This document shows positions 34,313 through 42,601 of a stretch of DNA of 43,194 nt, in pieces. The first letter of the stretch is position 1; each line of letters opens with the position of its first letter. The notes under the pieces were generated by a model. It made no database searches and had not been told where the DNA came from. It saw only the letters and a program-made list of their open reading frames with translations. The stretch is from contig JAITLV010000109.1 in assembly GCA_031277685.1 (NCBI GenBank), forward strand, positions 1 to 43,194. Reading direction: 5' to 3'. Origin of the DNA: Sphingobacterium sp. (GTDB taxonomy: Bacteria > Bacteroidota > Bacteroidia > Sphingobacteriales > Sphingobacteriaceae). The translations under genes and the position numbers were made by a program.

Positions 34313-36789
34313 TGAAATCTTTAAAACAACCTCTATTTTTTGCCATTCACTTTATTTGCTTAGCTCCGTTAACGGCTCAAATAAAACACTATAGTGGTAT
34401 TTACCCACATCTAGCGATGTATAACAACGAAGGTGAATGTGGAACAGGGGCTGTGGTCCCCTGGAATAATTCGCTGTATGTTATTAGCTACGGACCACAT
34501 TTGCCACTTGGATCCAGTGATAAATTATATAAGATCACGCGGGAATTGAAGCAGGAAGTAATGCCACAAAGTATAGGTGGAACTCCAGCAAATCGGTTTA
34601 TACACCGTGCTTCTAAGCAGTTGCTGATAGGCCCTTATATGATTGACCAAAAAGACAATGTTCGAGTCATACCGGTGAGAGACATGCCAGGTCGGTTGAC
34701 CGGTACAGCCAAACATCTCCATCACCCAGACTCGTTGGTCTATTATGGTACGATGGAGGAGGGAATTTACGCTGTTAATGTCTATAATCAGCATGTTGAT
34801 GAAATCTATACAGATGGTAATTTTAAAAATGCAAATTATCGCACTGAGCTAGCAAAAATTGCAACCCCTAAACCGCAAAAATTTGCTGAATTATTGGGTG
34901 CTCATGGAAAAGGGCTCTACAGCGGACAAGGCGTATTGGTTTATTCGAATAATGGTGAACCAGGTGACCTTGCCCTGAAACAGTTTGACATACCGGCTGG
35001 CTCGCTCTCTGAATGGGATGGTAAAAATTGGAAATTGGTCAGGAGAAATCAATTTGTAGAGATTACAGGCCCCGGTGGATTGTATGGCAATTTAGATGAA
35101 AAGGATCCTATCTGGGCAACAGGTTGGGATCATAAATCAGCTATCTTGGCGGTAAGAGATATTAAATCTGGTTGGCAATTTTATCGCTTTCCGAAAAGTA
35201 GTCATAGTTATGACGGGGCTCATGGTTGGAATACAGAATGGCCACGTATCCGAGATGTAGGGACCAATGATCATCCTTACTTCCTCATGACAATGCATGG
35301 TATGTTTTGGCATTTTCCACAGCGTTTTTCCAATGGTAATACTAGCGGACTACGGCCTTTATCAGCCTATCTAAAGGTAATCGGCGATTTTGCAAGATGG
35401 AACGATCAGCTTGTATTTGGCTGTGATGATTCCGCACAAAAGGAGTTTCTCAACAAACGCGCGGTCAAGGGTGAGATTGAAGGACCTGGGCAATCGAATT
35501 CTAACTTATGGTTCACCGGTTTCGATACAATAAATAAACTTGGAAGCAATACTGCAGCCGGAGCGGTATGGCTGAATGAAACTGTCAAAAAAAATGAAAT
35601 CTCTGAACCTTTTCTATTTGCTGGTTGGTCGATTAGAAGCCTTTGGCTAAAGAATGAGGGTAATGCCGTACTCGACATTGAAATACAATTGGACAAGAAT
35701 GGTAAGGGGGAATGGATACCGTTTGGGAAACGTTCAGTTTTACCAGGCAAATCTTTCATTGAGGTCTTTTCTGGCGATCTAAAAGGTGAATGGATCAGAT
35801 TAGTGAGTCACAGTGATACCAAGCTTACGGCTCAATTTACCTATAGCAATAGTTGGGATTATTCCACCGATGAGAATCTCTTTCGGGGCATTGCTAAGAT
35901 AACGGATACTTCCTTGTCAACGGCATTAATGGCGGGACTTGGAGAGAATAAGAGAACACTTGGAGTAGTCGCTGGAAAATCTACAGGTACCAACTCGGAA
36001 AATATAGGATATTACGAACTGACCTCGGCGATGGAATTAAAACCACGACAAAATCGTGAGGAAGCAGCGTACATCGCGCATAAATTTGCCCTGAGTAAAA
36101 ATCTCGTACAGGTGGAATCCTCTTCAGTTCTTATTGTGGACGAAAAAGGAAGAAGATGGAGATTTCCTAAAGGGGATCAAAAATATAATAGTATTATCGC
36201 CAATGGAACGGCAAGAATATGTAGGGAAGTAGCAACAGAGCGAGATTTGTTAAATCTACATGGGACTTTTTATGAACTTCCTGCGGAAAATGCCGATGGA
36301 TTTGCGAAAGTGAGACCTATCGCATCGCATGATCTCAATATTGTGGATTATACCTCATATAGGGGCCTACTGGTTTTTTCTGGAATCCGTGCCACAACGG
36401 AAAATAACCCGCATATTATCAGCTCTGCGGATAGACAATGTCAGGTATGGGTCGGGGCAATTGATGATCTATGGAAACTTGGAAAACCTAAAGGTTACGG
36501 TGGCCCCCTTGACAGGGAAGTGTTGGCAAGAAGAAAATTTAGTGATCCCTACTTATTTGGCTTTTATGAAAATAGAAACTTAGCGTTATCGAATCACGAA
36601 TCTTTACCGGTTAAGTTTACAATTCAATTGGATCCTGTCGGAAATGGAACTTGGATGGACTATCAAGAGGTCACGGTAAAGGGAAATGATACAATCAACT
36701 TGAATTTTCCGAAACATATAGAGGCGCGATGGATCAGATTTGCCGTTGATCGTGATTGTAAAGTTTCAACTCAATTAAAATATGATTAA
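34312..36789 (+). CDS. Large secreted protein of unknown function with internal duplication
   Basis: I place the start at ATG 34312 because it overlaps the SusD stop by one base and yields a signal peptide (MKSLKQPLFFAIHFICLAPLTAQ); an in-frame start at 34252 would lie inside susD. The 825-residue product has no recognised enzymatic motif. An about 80-residue module occurs at 431-515 (SEPFLFAGW, IQLDKNGKGEW, WIRLVSHSDTKLTAQFTYS) and again at 744-825 (SDPYLFGFY, IQLDPVGNGTW, WIRFAVDRDCKVSTQLKYD). The segments before each copy are also alike, so the halves are homologous. The final bases overlap the next gene by 8. Proteins of this kind appear in SusCD loci, by memory, but the function is unknown. 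Confidence 0.82.
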   Translation: MKSLKQPLFFAIHFICLAPLTAQIKHYSGIYPHLAMYNNEGECGTGAVVPWNNSLYVISYGPHLPLGSSDKLYKITRELKQEVMPQSIGGTPANRFIHRASKQLLIGPYMIDQKDNVRVIPVRDMPGRLTGTAKHLHHPDSLVYYGTMEEGIYAVNVYNQHVDEIYTDGNFKNANYRTELAKIATPKPQKFAELLGAHGKGLYSGQGVLVYSNNGEPGDLALKQFDIPAGSLSEWDGKNWKLVRRNQFVEITGPGGLYGNLDEKDPIWATGWDHKSAILAVRDIKSGWQFYRFPKSSHSYDGAHGWNTEWPRIRDVGTNDHPYFLMTMHGMFWHFPQRFSNGNTSGLRPLSAYLKVIGDFARWNDQLVFGCDDSAQKEFLNKRAVKGEIEGPGQSNSNLWFTGFDTINKLGSNTAAGAVWLNETVKKNEISEPFLFAGWSIRSLWLKNEGNAVLDIEIQLDKNGKGEWIPFGKRSVLPGKSFIEVFSGDLKGEWIRLVSHSDTKLTAQFTYSNSWDYSTDENLFRGIAKITDTSLSTALMAGLGENKRTLGVVAGKSTGTNSENIGYYELTSAMELKPRQNREEAAYIAHKFALSKNLVQVESSSVLIVDEKGRRWRFPKGDQKYNSIIANGTARICREVATERDLLNLHGTFYELPAENADGFAKVRPIASHDLNIVDYTSYRGLLVFSGIRATTENNPHIISSADRQCQVWVGAIDDLWKLGKPKGYGGPLDREVLARRKFSDPYLFGFYENRNLALSNHESLPVKFTIQLDPVGNGTWMDYQEVTVKGNDTINLNFPKHIEARWIRFAVDRDCKVSTQLKYD

Positions 36790-37723
36790 ATACTGGTTTG
36801 TTTTTTTTACTGGTTTATTGTCCTTTCCGTTGATGGGGCAACAAAAGTCTATTGCAGCCAAAGTTGCGATTGAGTATAAAGTTAATGATACCTTGGACTT
36901 AATGGTAGAATTGATTCAGGATAGTGCGAGCCGAGCTTATTTTTATCATACATTCCTGTCAACCGATATATGTAACGACAAAGTATGTCTTCCTATCCAA
37001 GTGGATCTGTATTGGAATTTAATGGGAGAATATGATCATTTTTCCGTTCCTGTCGGGCATGCATTTACAAAGTTTGACCATCAGCATTTTGATAAAAGTG
37101 ACTATAACCTGTTGCATAAAATTTTATTGGATACAATTTCTCCGATGCGGGATTATGCCGTAGAGGATTTTTTGGACAAAAGAGGCCAAAAGTATTCTGT
37201 TCAACTAGATGCTGTGACCAGGCCTACACTTAAGGTTTTTTCAAATGTAGCCGTACCGGGAGCATTATATACTGTTTATGCTTTATGGCATGTTGTTAAT
37301 GGACCTATTAAAAGTATGATCCGTCAACGATTGGATAAATTGTATAAACAAGCTCGATTGGAAACCTATTTCGCCACTTCAATGCAAGCGGACTATCAGC
37401 GATATTTTTTGGAAAATTTAAGTAGCGAGCAGATACAGGAAAATGAAAAGCTACTCGTAGATCTATTATATTCAAAGGATGAGTATATCCCGCATTATGC
37501 GTGGAATAAATTGGGACATAACTTCTATGGGAACCCGGATAAATACAACCGAATACTGACCCAGCTAGAAGTACTTAAACCACATATGCAATTGGCCATT
37601 CTGAAAAATTTGAAAAAACCAAATAAAGAAACCAAAGAAATTTTACGTATTAAAACCCTTGATACTGATTTATCACAAAAATTAAAAGAACTCATGTATA
37701 AACTGATGAATTATGAAAAATAA
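36782..37723 (+). CDS. Secreted protein of unknown function with a flavinylation-like DxxTxxT motif
   Basis: This is a 313-residue protein with a signal peptide (ending PLMGQQKS at about residue 20). Its central part (about 60-175) has DICNDKVCLPIQVDLYWNL with Cys64 and Cys69, then FTKFDHQHFDKSDYNLLHKI. DAVTRPT follows at 143-149. This order resembles families in which Dxx(S/T)GAT carries covalent FMN; here GA is replaced by RP, so flavin binding is uncertain. The C-terminal 100 residues look like HEAT-type helical pairs. It overlaps the upstream gene by 8 bases and the FAD oxidoreductase gene by 11, which links all three. Confidence 0.82.
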   Translation: MIKYWFVFFTGLLSFPLMGQQKSIAAKVAIEYKVNDTLDLMVELIQDSASRAYFYHTFLSTDICNDKVCLPIQVDLYWNLMGEYDHFSVPVGHAFTKFDHQHFDKSDYNLLHKILLDTISPMRDYAVEDFLDKRGQKYSVQLDAVTRPTLKVFSNVAVPGALYTVYALWHVVNGPIKSMIRQRLDKLYKQARLETYFATSMQADYQRYFLENLSSEQIQENEKLLVDLLYSKDEYIPHYAWNKLGHNFYGNPDKYNRILTQLEVLKPHMQLAILKNLKKPNKETKEILRIKTLDTDLSQKLKELMYKLMNYEK

Positions 37724-39635
37724 CCGAAGATCATTTTTAAGAAATTTAGGAATAGGTTCTGGAGCACTTATAGCGGGGCCTGTTTTGGGATTTACGAGAG
37801 CCGAAACCGTTGTAGATCACACTGGACTAGCGTATGGAGGAGAATCTTTTGTCCCCCCTGAAGTATTTGCAAAAAGAAATCTAACAACAGATTTTGTTGT
37901 TGTAGGTGGAGGAATGGCTGGTGTCTGCGCGGCACTTTCTGCTGCCAGAAATGGGATGAAAGTTGTATTTATCCAAAATCGTTCACGCTTGGGCGGGAAT
38001 GCTAGCTCAGAGATTCGAATGCATATCTGTGGCGCTTCTCAACTAAACCAAGTGTGGCGCGAAACCGGTCTATTGGAAGAAATTCTATTGACCGAAGCCG
38101 CAATAAACCCGCAGCGTTGTTGGGAAATGCTAGATTATGTCATGTATGATAAAATACTTACTGACCCCAACATTACACTCTTGTTGGATACGTCACTATA
38201 CGAGGTCGTAAAAAATGGCAATCAAATAGAATCCATTAAAGGCTATTGCTCGCAAACAGAGGAAATTTACGATGTAAAGGCTCAATATTTTGCCGATTGC
38301 ACGGGCGATGGTACACTGGCTGCATTGGCGGGAGCGGATTTTATGCGAGGTAGGGAGGCGAAATCGGAATACAACGAACCATTGGGATTAGAAAAACGTG
38401 ACGATATTACTATGGGTAACAGCCTATTGTTTCAATCGACAAAACATGATAAACCGATGCCATTTAAAGCACCTACTTGGGCGAGAAAATATCAATTTGA
38501 GGATTTTAAATATCGCAAGATACATTCCTGGGAATATGGGTATTGGTGGATTGAATTAGGAGGGCTTGAAAATATTGTAAATGACGGCCAAAAGATACGA
38601 CATGATTTGATGGCGGTCGTGTTTGGTGTATGGGATTATATTAAAAATTCGGGCAATCACCCCGAATCTGCCAACTGGGCATTATCTTGGCATGGGACAA
38701 TTCCCGGTAAACGTGAAAGCCGCCGCATTAAAGGTGCTTACGTACTTACGCAAAATGATGTACTCAAACAAGAGAACTTTGACGATCGTGTTGCTTATGG
38801 AGGTTGGCCTCTAGATGATCATTTGCCAGCTGGTATGGATGACACTTCGTTGAGTCCATTTCGCTCGATTCCGCTTAAGGGACCTTATTCTATTCCTCTA
38901 CGCTGTCTTTATAGTAATTCGATTGATAATCTGGTCATGGCAGGGCGCAATATTTCAGTGACACATGTGGCTTTGTCAACAACACGCGTAATGGCCACCT
39001 GTGCAACTTTGGGACAAGCAGTTGGTACAGCAGTGGCTTTCGCGGTCAATAACAAAATCAAAGTGAATGAAATTGTAGCAAATAAATCGGCATTGAATGA
39101 TTATCAACAGTTGTTGCTTCGACAGGACCAAGCGATCTTGAACGTCAAAAATACAGATGCTAATGATCATGCATTATCAGCTACAATATCAGCCAGTAGC
39201 GAAACAGATGCTGGTAAGGCGACTTTAGTGATTGATGGTATCAACCGGGATATCGCGGACGGTAATCTTCATCAATGGCAGGCCGATCTGTCGCTAGGGG
39301 AACAATTTTTGGAACTGAAATGGAAAAAAGCACAAGACTTAGCGTTGATTGAACTTACCTTTGATACAGGTCTAAATAGGCATCTGCGGTTGTCGGGTGA
39401 AAATGGAACCATGAAAAATCAGGTACGCGGACCTCAACCGGAAACAATCAGCGATTATGAGATTGAATTGTATCTGAAGGATAGGTTACTGCATAAAATT
39501 ACGGTAGCAGATAACTTCTTACGGAAGGCAGATCATCATTTTGATAAAGTCAAAATGGATCGTATTCGATTTGTGGCTAAAAAGACCCATGGAGATAAGT
39601 TGGCCAAGTTGTTCGAAATCAGATGTTATTCGTAA
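37713..39635 (+). CDS. Tat-exported FAD-dependent oxidoreductase with C-terminal discoidin-like domain
   Basis: This is a 640-residue flavoenzyme. The N-terminus MKNNRRSFLRNLGIGSGALIA is a twin-arginine signal, consistent with export after cofactor loading. The FAD fold (GGGMAG at 65-70) is followed by VFIQNRSRLGGNASSEIRMH, where Gln replaces the usual Glu; from memory this is typical of the FAD_oxidored (PF12831) group. ADCTGDGTLAALAGADFMRG and AGRNISVTHVALSTTRVMATC are further flavin-fold segments. Residues ~490-640 form an F5/8-type, carbohydrate-binding-like sandwich (SASSETDAGKATLVIDG to the end). It overlaps the preceding gene by 11 bases. The substrate is unknown; a sugar-derived alcohol or acid would fit the setting, as inference. 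Confidence 0.9.
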   Translation: MKNNRRSFLRNLGIGSGALIAGPVLGFTRAETVVDHTGLAYGGESFVPPEVFAKRNLTTDFVVVGGGMAGVCAALSAARNGMKVVFIQNRSRLGGNASSEIRMHICGASQLNQVWRETGLLEEILLTEAAINPQRCWEMLDYVMYDKILTDPNITLLLDTSLYEVVKNGNQIESIKGYCSQTEEIYDVKAQYFADCTGDGTLAALAGADFMRGREAKSEYNEPLGLEKRDDITMGNSLLFQSTKHDKPMPFKAPTWARKYQFEDFKYRKIHSWEYGYWWIELGGLENIVNDGQKIRHDLMAVVFGVWDYIKNSGNHPESANWALSWHGTIPGKRESRRIKGAYVLTQNDVLKQENFDDRVAYGGWPLDDHLPAGMDDTSLSPFRSIPLKGPYSIPLRCLYSNSIDNLVMAGRNISVTHVALSTTRVMATCATLGQAVGTAVAFAVNNKIKVNEIVANKSALNDYQQLLLRQDQAILNVKNTDANDHALSATISASSETDAGKATLVIDGINRDIADGNLHQWQADLSLGEQFLELKWKKAQDLALIELTFDTGLNRHLRLSGENGTMKNQVRGPQPETISDYEIELYLKDRLLHKITVADNFLRKADHHFDKVKMDRIRFVAKKTHGDKLAKLFEIRCYS

Positions 39636-39682
39636 ATTTAATAAGGATTAACAAATAATGTCAGTATAACCAATTTTATTTT

Positions 39683-41536
39683 ATGGTTTCAATAGGTGGA
39701 TTTTTTAATGGAATGAATGCCCTAACGCTAATTTTTGCCTCAATCCTGATTTTTGCAATAGCTTACCGCTTTTATGGGATTTTTATGGCAAAAAAGGTGC
39801 TTCGACTGAACGATGCGGTTACTACACCCGCCGTTGAGTTTGCCGATGGACATGATTTTGTGAAGACGGATCGGAAGGTGCTGTTTGGTCACCACTTTGC
39901 GGCGATTGCCGCTGCAGGACCTTTGGTAGGTCCGGTACTGGCGGCTCAATTTGGCTATCTTCCTGGGGCTATGTGGATCTTGATTGGTTGTGTGTTAGGT
40001 GGAGGAGTGCATGATATGGTTGTGCTTTTCGCCTCTGTCCGTCATAAGGGACAGAGCTTGGCAACAATTGCATCCAAGGAAATTGGTTCTACGGTCGGTG
40101 GGATAGCTGGCATTGCGGTCCTGTTTATCTTGATTTTGACTTTAGCAGGGCTATCGTTGGCCTGTATTAGTGCTATGCATGAGGCTCCCTGGTCTTTGTT
40201 CACAATTATTTTAACAATGCCGATAGCAATATTTATGGGATTATTGATGCGGTACCGTGAAGGATCAGTCACCTTGGCTAGTATTTTAGGTGGTATTCTA
40301 CTGATCGTAGGCATTATCGCGGGACACCGCCTAATGGAAATTCATGCCGTCCATAATCTGTTTAATTGGGATATCAAAACAATTTCTATAGCAATTGCCA
40401 TATATGGTTTTTTTGCCTCTGTACTGCCGATCTGGTTACTATTGGTTCCTCGGGATTACCTTTCAACCTATTTGAAGATAGGTACAATATTGATGCTTAC
40501 GGTGGGCATTATCTTTGTGGCTCCTACGATACAAATGCCAGCATTGACCCGTTTTATTCACGGTGGTGGCCCAGTAATTGGTGGTCCAGTACTTCCTTTT
40601 ATTTTTATTGTAATCGCCTGCGGGGCAATTTCGGGCTTCCACGCTATTATTGCCACAGGAACCACACCCAAAATGTTGGGCACGGAAAGAGAAATCCTAT
40701 TTGTTGGGTACGGGGCGATGTTGGTTGAGGGCTTCGTGGCATTAATGGCCCTTATCGCAGCTTGTACCTTGATGCCTGGAGACTATTTCGCCATCAATAC
40801 ACCAGTAAATGACTATGCCCAGTTCTTGGTACAGCACCCAGAATGGCAAGCTGTCGATCTCCAACATTTTATTGATCGCATTGGTGTTGATCTGCATGGC
40901 CGTACTGGAGGTGCTGTCTCACTGGCGGTCGGTATGGCACATATTTTTGATAAAGTTCCCTTTATGGACGACGTGATGGCTTATTGGTATAATTTTGCGA
41001 TTATGTTTGAAGCGGTTTTTATTCTGACGGCCATCGATGCGGGAACACGAGTGGGACGTTTTTTTCTACAGGAGATGCTTGGAAATATTATTCCTGCCTT
41101 TCAGGATAAAGACTGGAAACCTGGAGTTTGGTTTTGTAGTGCATTGTTTACTTTTTCCTGGGGATATCTTGTTTATACAGGCAATGTAAGCAGCATTTGG
41201 CCACTTTTTGGAATAAGCAATCAGCTATTGGCCGCTTGTGGACTTATTGTTTGTACAACGATGCTGATCCGAATGAACCGCGGAAAATACGCGTTATGTA
41301 CGGCAATTCCGGGGATATTTATGGCCTGTATTACATTTTGGGCAGGATATCTCCAGGTAATGGATATCTATATCCCTCGCGGACAAACCTTGTTGGCTTC
41401 GTTGGCCGTATTAGCGATGTTCCTGATGATACTTGTTTTTATTGGAGCATTCAGAAAATGGTACCTGCTTTTTAAGACCCCAACAAAGTTGACCGACCAA
41501 AATGGTGAATCAGTTAAGGTTTTAGTTGAACGTTAA
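39683..41536 (+). CDS. Carbon starvation CstA family transporter
   Basis: This is a 617-residue polytopic membrane protein with about 15 helices. E. coli relatives CstA and BtsT take up pyruvate and CstA has been linked to peptide uptake. Family landmarks are LFGHHFAAIAAAGPLVGPVLAAQFG, GGGVHDMVVLFASVRHKGQSL, GAISGFHAIIATGTTPKML and the conserved FAIMFEAVFILTAIDAGTRVGRFFLQE. It is shorter than the E. coli proteins (about 700), as is common outside enterics. The start may instead be the second in-frame ATG at 39713. It lies 47 bases after the oxidoreductase gene, in the same direction, and is the probable last gene of the locus. Confidence 0.94.
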   Translation: MVSIGGFFNGMNALTLIFASILIFAIAYRFYGIFMAKKVLRLNDAVTTPAVEFADGHDFVKTDRKVLFGHHFAAIAAAGPLVGPVLAAQFGYLPGAMWILIGCVLGGGVHDMVVLFASVRHKGQSLATIASKEIGSTVGGIAGIAVLFILILTLAGLSLACISAMHEAPWSLFTIILTMPIAIFMGLLMRYREGSVTLASILGGILLIVGIIAGHRLMEIHAVHNLFNWDIKTISIAIAIYGFFASVLPIWLLLVPRDYLSTYLKIGTILMLTVGIIFVAPTIQMPALTRFIHGGGPVIGGPVLPFIFIVIACGAISGFHAIIATGTTPKMLGTEREILFVGYGAMLVEGFVALMALIAACTLMPGDYFAINTPVNDYAQFLVQHPEWQAVDLQHFIDRIGVDLHGRTGGAVSLAVGMAHIFDKVPFMDDVMAYWYNFAIMFEAVFILTAIDAGTRVGRFFLQEMLGNIIPAFQDKDWKPGVWFCSALFTFSWGYLVYTGNVSSIWPLFGISNQLLAACGLIVCTTMLIRMNRGKYALCTAIPGIFMACITFWAGYLQVMDIYIPRGQTLLASLAVLAMFLMILVFIGAFRKWYLLFKTPTKLTDQNGESVKVLVER

Positions 41537-41546
41537 TAGCCATTCT

Positions 41547-41574
41547 TCAGCCCATTGTTAATACGATGGGCTGA
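41547..41574. terminator. Candidate hairpin after the CstA gene
   Basis: A 9-bp perfect stem (TCAGCCCAT at 41547-41555 with ATGGGCTGA at 41566-41574) with a 10-nt loop follows the cstA stop by 10 bases. It has no T-run, so termination is uncertain. It also abuts the end of the doubtful minus-strand frame at 41575. Confidence 0.4.
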
Positions 41575-41901
41575 TTACCTTATACATATTCGGAGACAGG
41601 TGGGATCCAACGAATAGGAGCGGACCAAAAAATGCTTTCCTCTCATGTCAGCTTCCTGACGGTTCTTTTTATCTGTTATCAGAAGGAAATCTGCTAATCC
41701 CTTTTCTATCTCCAGAGGCAAGCTAATGGCTCTATCCAGGATTAAATTACTAGTAGTATCGTCAATGCATTCGTGAGCTAGATTCTTATGGTTGTATACG
41801 GTATCAGCCTTCATTTCATCTGATAAGAGGTAGTATGATCTGATGACCCAGCTCACAGAAATGATCCCATTAAGATTTTTCATCTCAATATTATTTATCA
41901 T
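41575..41901 (-). CDS. Doubtful hypothetical protein
   Basis: A 108-codon ATG-started open frame in the spacer between cstA and the Crp-like gene. The translation has a normal mixed composition (SLPLEIEKGLADFLLITDKK) but no recognised family, signal peptide or membrane segment. Its start lies 2 bases from an inverted repeat that also covers the promoter of the divergent regulator gene. No opposite-strand gene explains the open frame, so it may be real, but the evidence is thin. The rest of the 424-base spacer holds only the hairpin at 41547 and the promoter at 41903-41921. Confidence 0.35.
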   Translation of the reverse strand: MINNIEMKNLNGIISVSWVIRSYYLLSDEMKADTVYNHKNLAHECIDDTTSNLILDRAISLPLEIEKGLADFLLITDKKNRQEADMRGKHFLVRSYSLDPTCLRICIR

Positions 41902-41902
41902 A

Positions 41903-41921
41903 TCAAAGTTGCTAACTTTGA
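41903..41921. promoter_or_regulatory. Inverted repeat over the -7 element of the Crp/Fnr-like gene (possible operator)
   Basis: TCAAAGTT-GCT-AACTTTGA is a perfect 8-bp-arm inverted repeat. The TAACTTTG element (41913-41920, fits TAnnTTTG) lies inside it, 41 bases before the ATG at 41962. A repressor or the regulator itself could bind here; that is inference. Confidence 0.5.
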
Positions 41922-41961
41922 GTCCTAACCAGGTACAGATAACATAACAACAGTTCGTTTG

Positions 41962-42525
41962 ATGGGAAAACTACAGTATTATCTTAAAAACAATACAAGT
42001 ATTGCTGATAAATACATAGACCAGATAAGCAGATGTTTTAGACTACTGCATGTAAAAAAGAATACGCTATTGCTGTCGGAAGGAGAGACCTGTAACGATT
42101 TATATTTTGTTCATAGCGGTTGTATTCGAACATACTTTGTTACCTTGCAAGGGAACGAAAAAACAAGACATATCGCGTTCGAAAACTCTATTATTAGCTC
42201 GATATCTAGCTTTATATCGCAAAAAAACTCAACCGAATTCGTCGAAACTCTCGAAAATTCAGAACTATATGTAATAAACCATAAAAATTTTTATCAGTTA
42301 TTGTCAGATATCCCGCTGTTAGAAAAGTATTACCGGCTATTTTTGGAAAGGACTTATTTATACCAGAATCAGAAGATGGAGAACCGTATAACACTTTCGG
42401 CTAAACAACGCTATGATAAACTCATGAGTGAGGAACCAATCTATATTCAACGACTTTCGAACAGAATACTTGCCTCTTACCTTGATATTACACAAGAAAC
42501 TTTGAGCAGACTTAAAGCGAAATGA
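41962..42525 (+). CDS. Crp/Fnr family transcriptional regulator
   Basis: This 187-residue regulator has an N-terminal cyclic-nucleotide-binding-like beta-barrel (about 20-120; LLLSEGETCNDLYFVHSGCIRTYF) and a C-terminal helix-turn-helix ending LSNRILASYLDITQETLSRLKAK. This short form, ending soon after the recognition helix, is typical of Bacteroidota. The start is ATG 41962; an in-frame TTG precedes it. It lacks the cysteines expected for a 4Fe-4S oxygen sensor of the Fnr class. It is divergent from the doubtful frame at 41575, and its likely promoter carries an inverted repeat. The TPR-like gene 76 bases downstream has its own promoter element. Confidence 0.92.
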   Translation: MGKLQYYLKNNTSIADKYIDQISRCFRLLHVKKNTLLLSEGETCNDLYFVHSGCIRTYFVTLQGNEKTRHIAFENSIISSISSFISQKNSTEFVETLENSELYVINHKNFYQLLSDIPLLEKYYRLFLERTYLYQNQKMENRITLSAKQRYDKLMSEEPIYIQRLSNRILASYLDITQETLSRLKAK

Positions 42526-42565
42526 TTTTTTGATATACATCAAAGCGTCTAAAGTTGGAATGTTT

Positions 42566-42573
42566 TAAATTTG
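42566..42573 (+). promoter_or_regulatory. -7 element of the TPR-like gene
   Basis: TAAATTTG fits TAnnTTTG, 28 bases before the ATG at 42602. Its last three bases are shared with the left arm of an inverted repeat (TTGACTA at 42571 and TAGTCAA at 42594) that spans the predicted transcription start. Confidence 0.5.
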
Positions 42574-42600
42574 ACTAGACACATTTTTCAAATTAGTCAA
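42571..42600. repeat. Inverted repeat straddling the predicted transcription start of the TPR-like gene
   Basis: TTGACTA (42571-42577) and TAGTCAA (42594-42600) are perfect 7-bp inverted arms separated by 16 bases, ending one base before the ATG. TTGAC/GTCAA resembles half-sites of Crp/Fnr proteins, but the spacing is unusual for them, so this is a weak operator candidate. Confidence 0.4.
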
Positions 42601-42601
42601 T

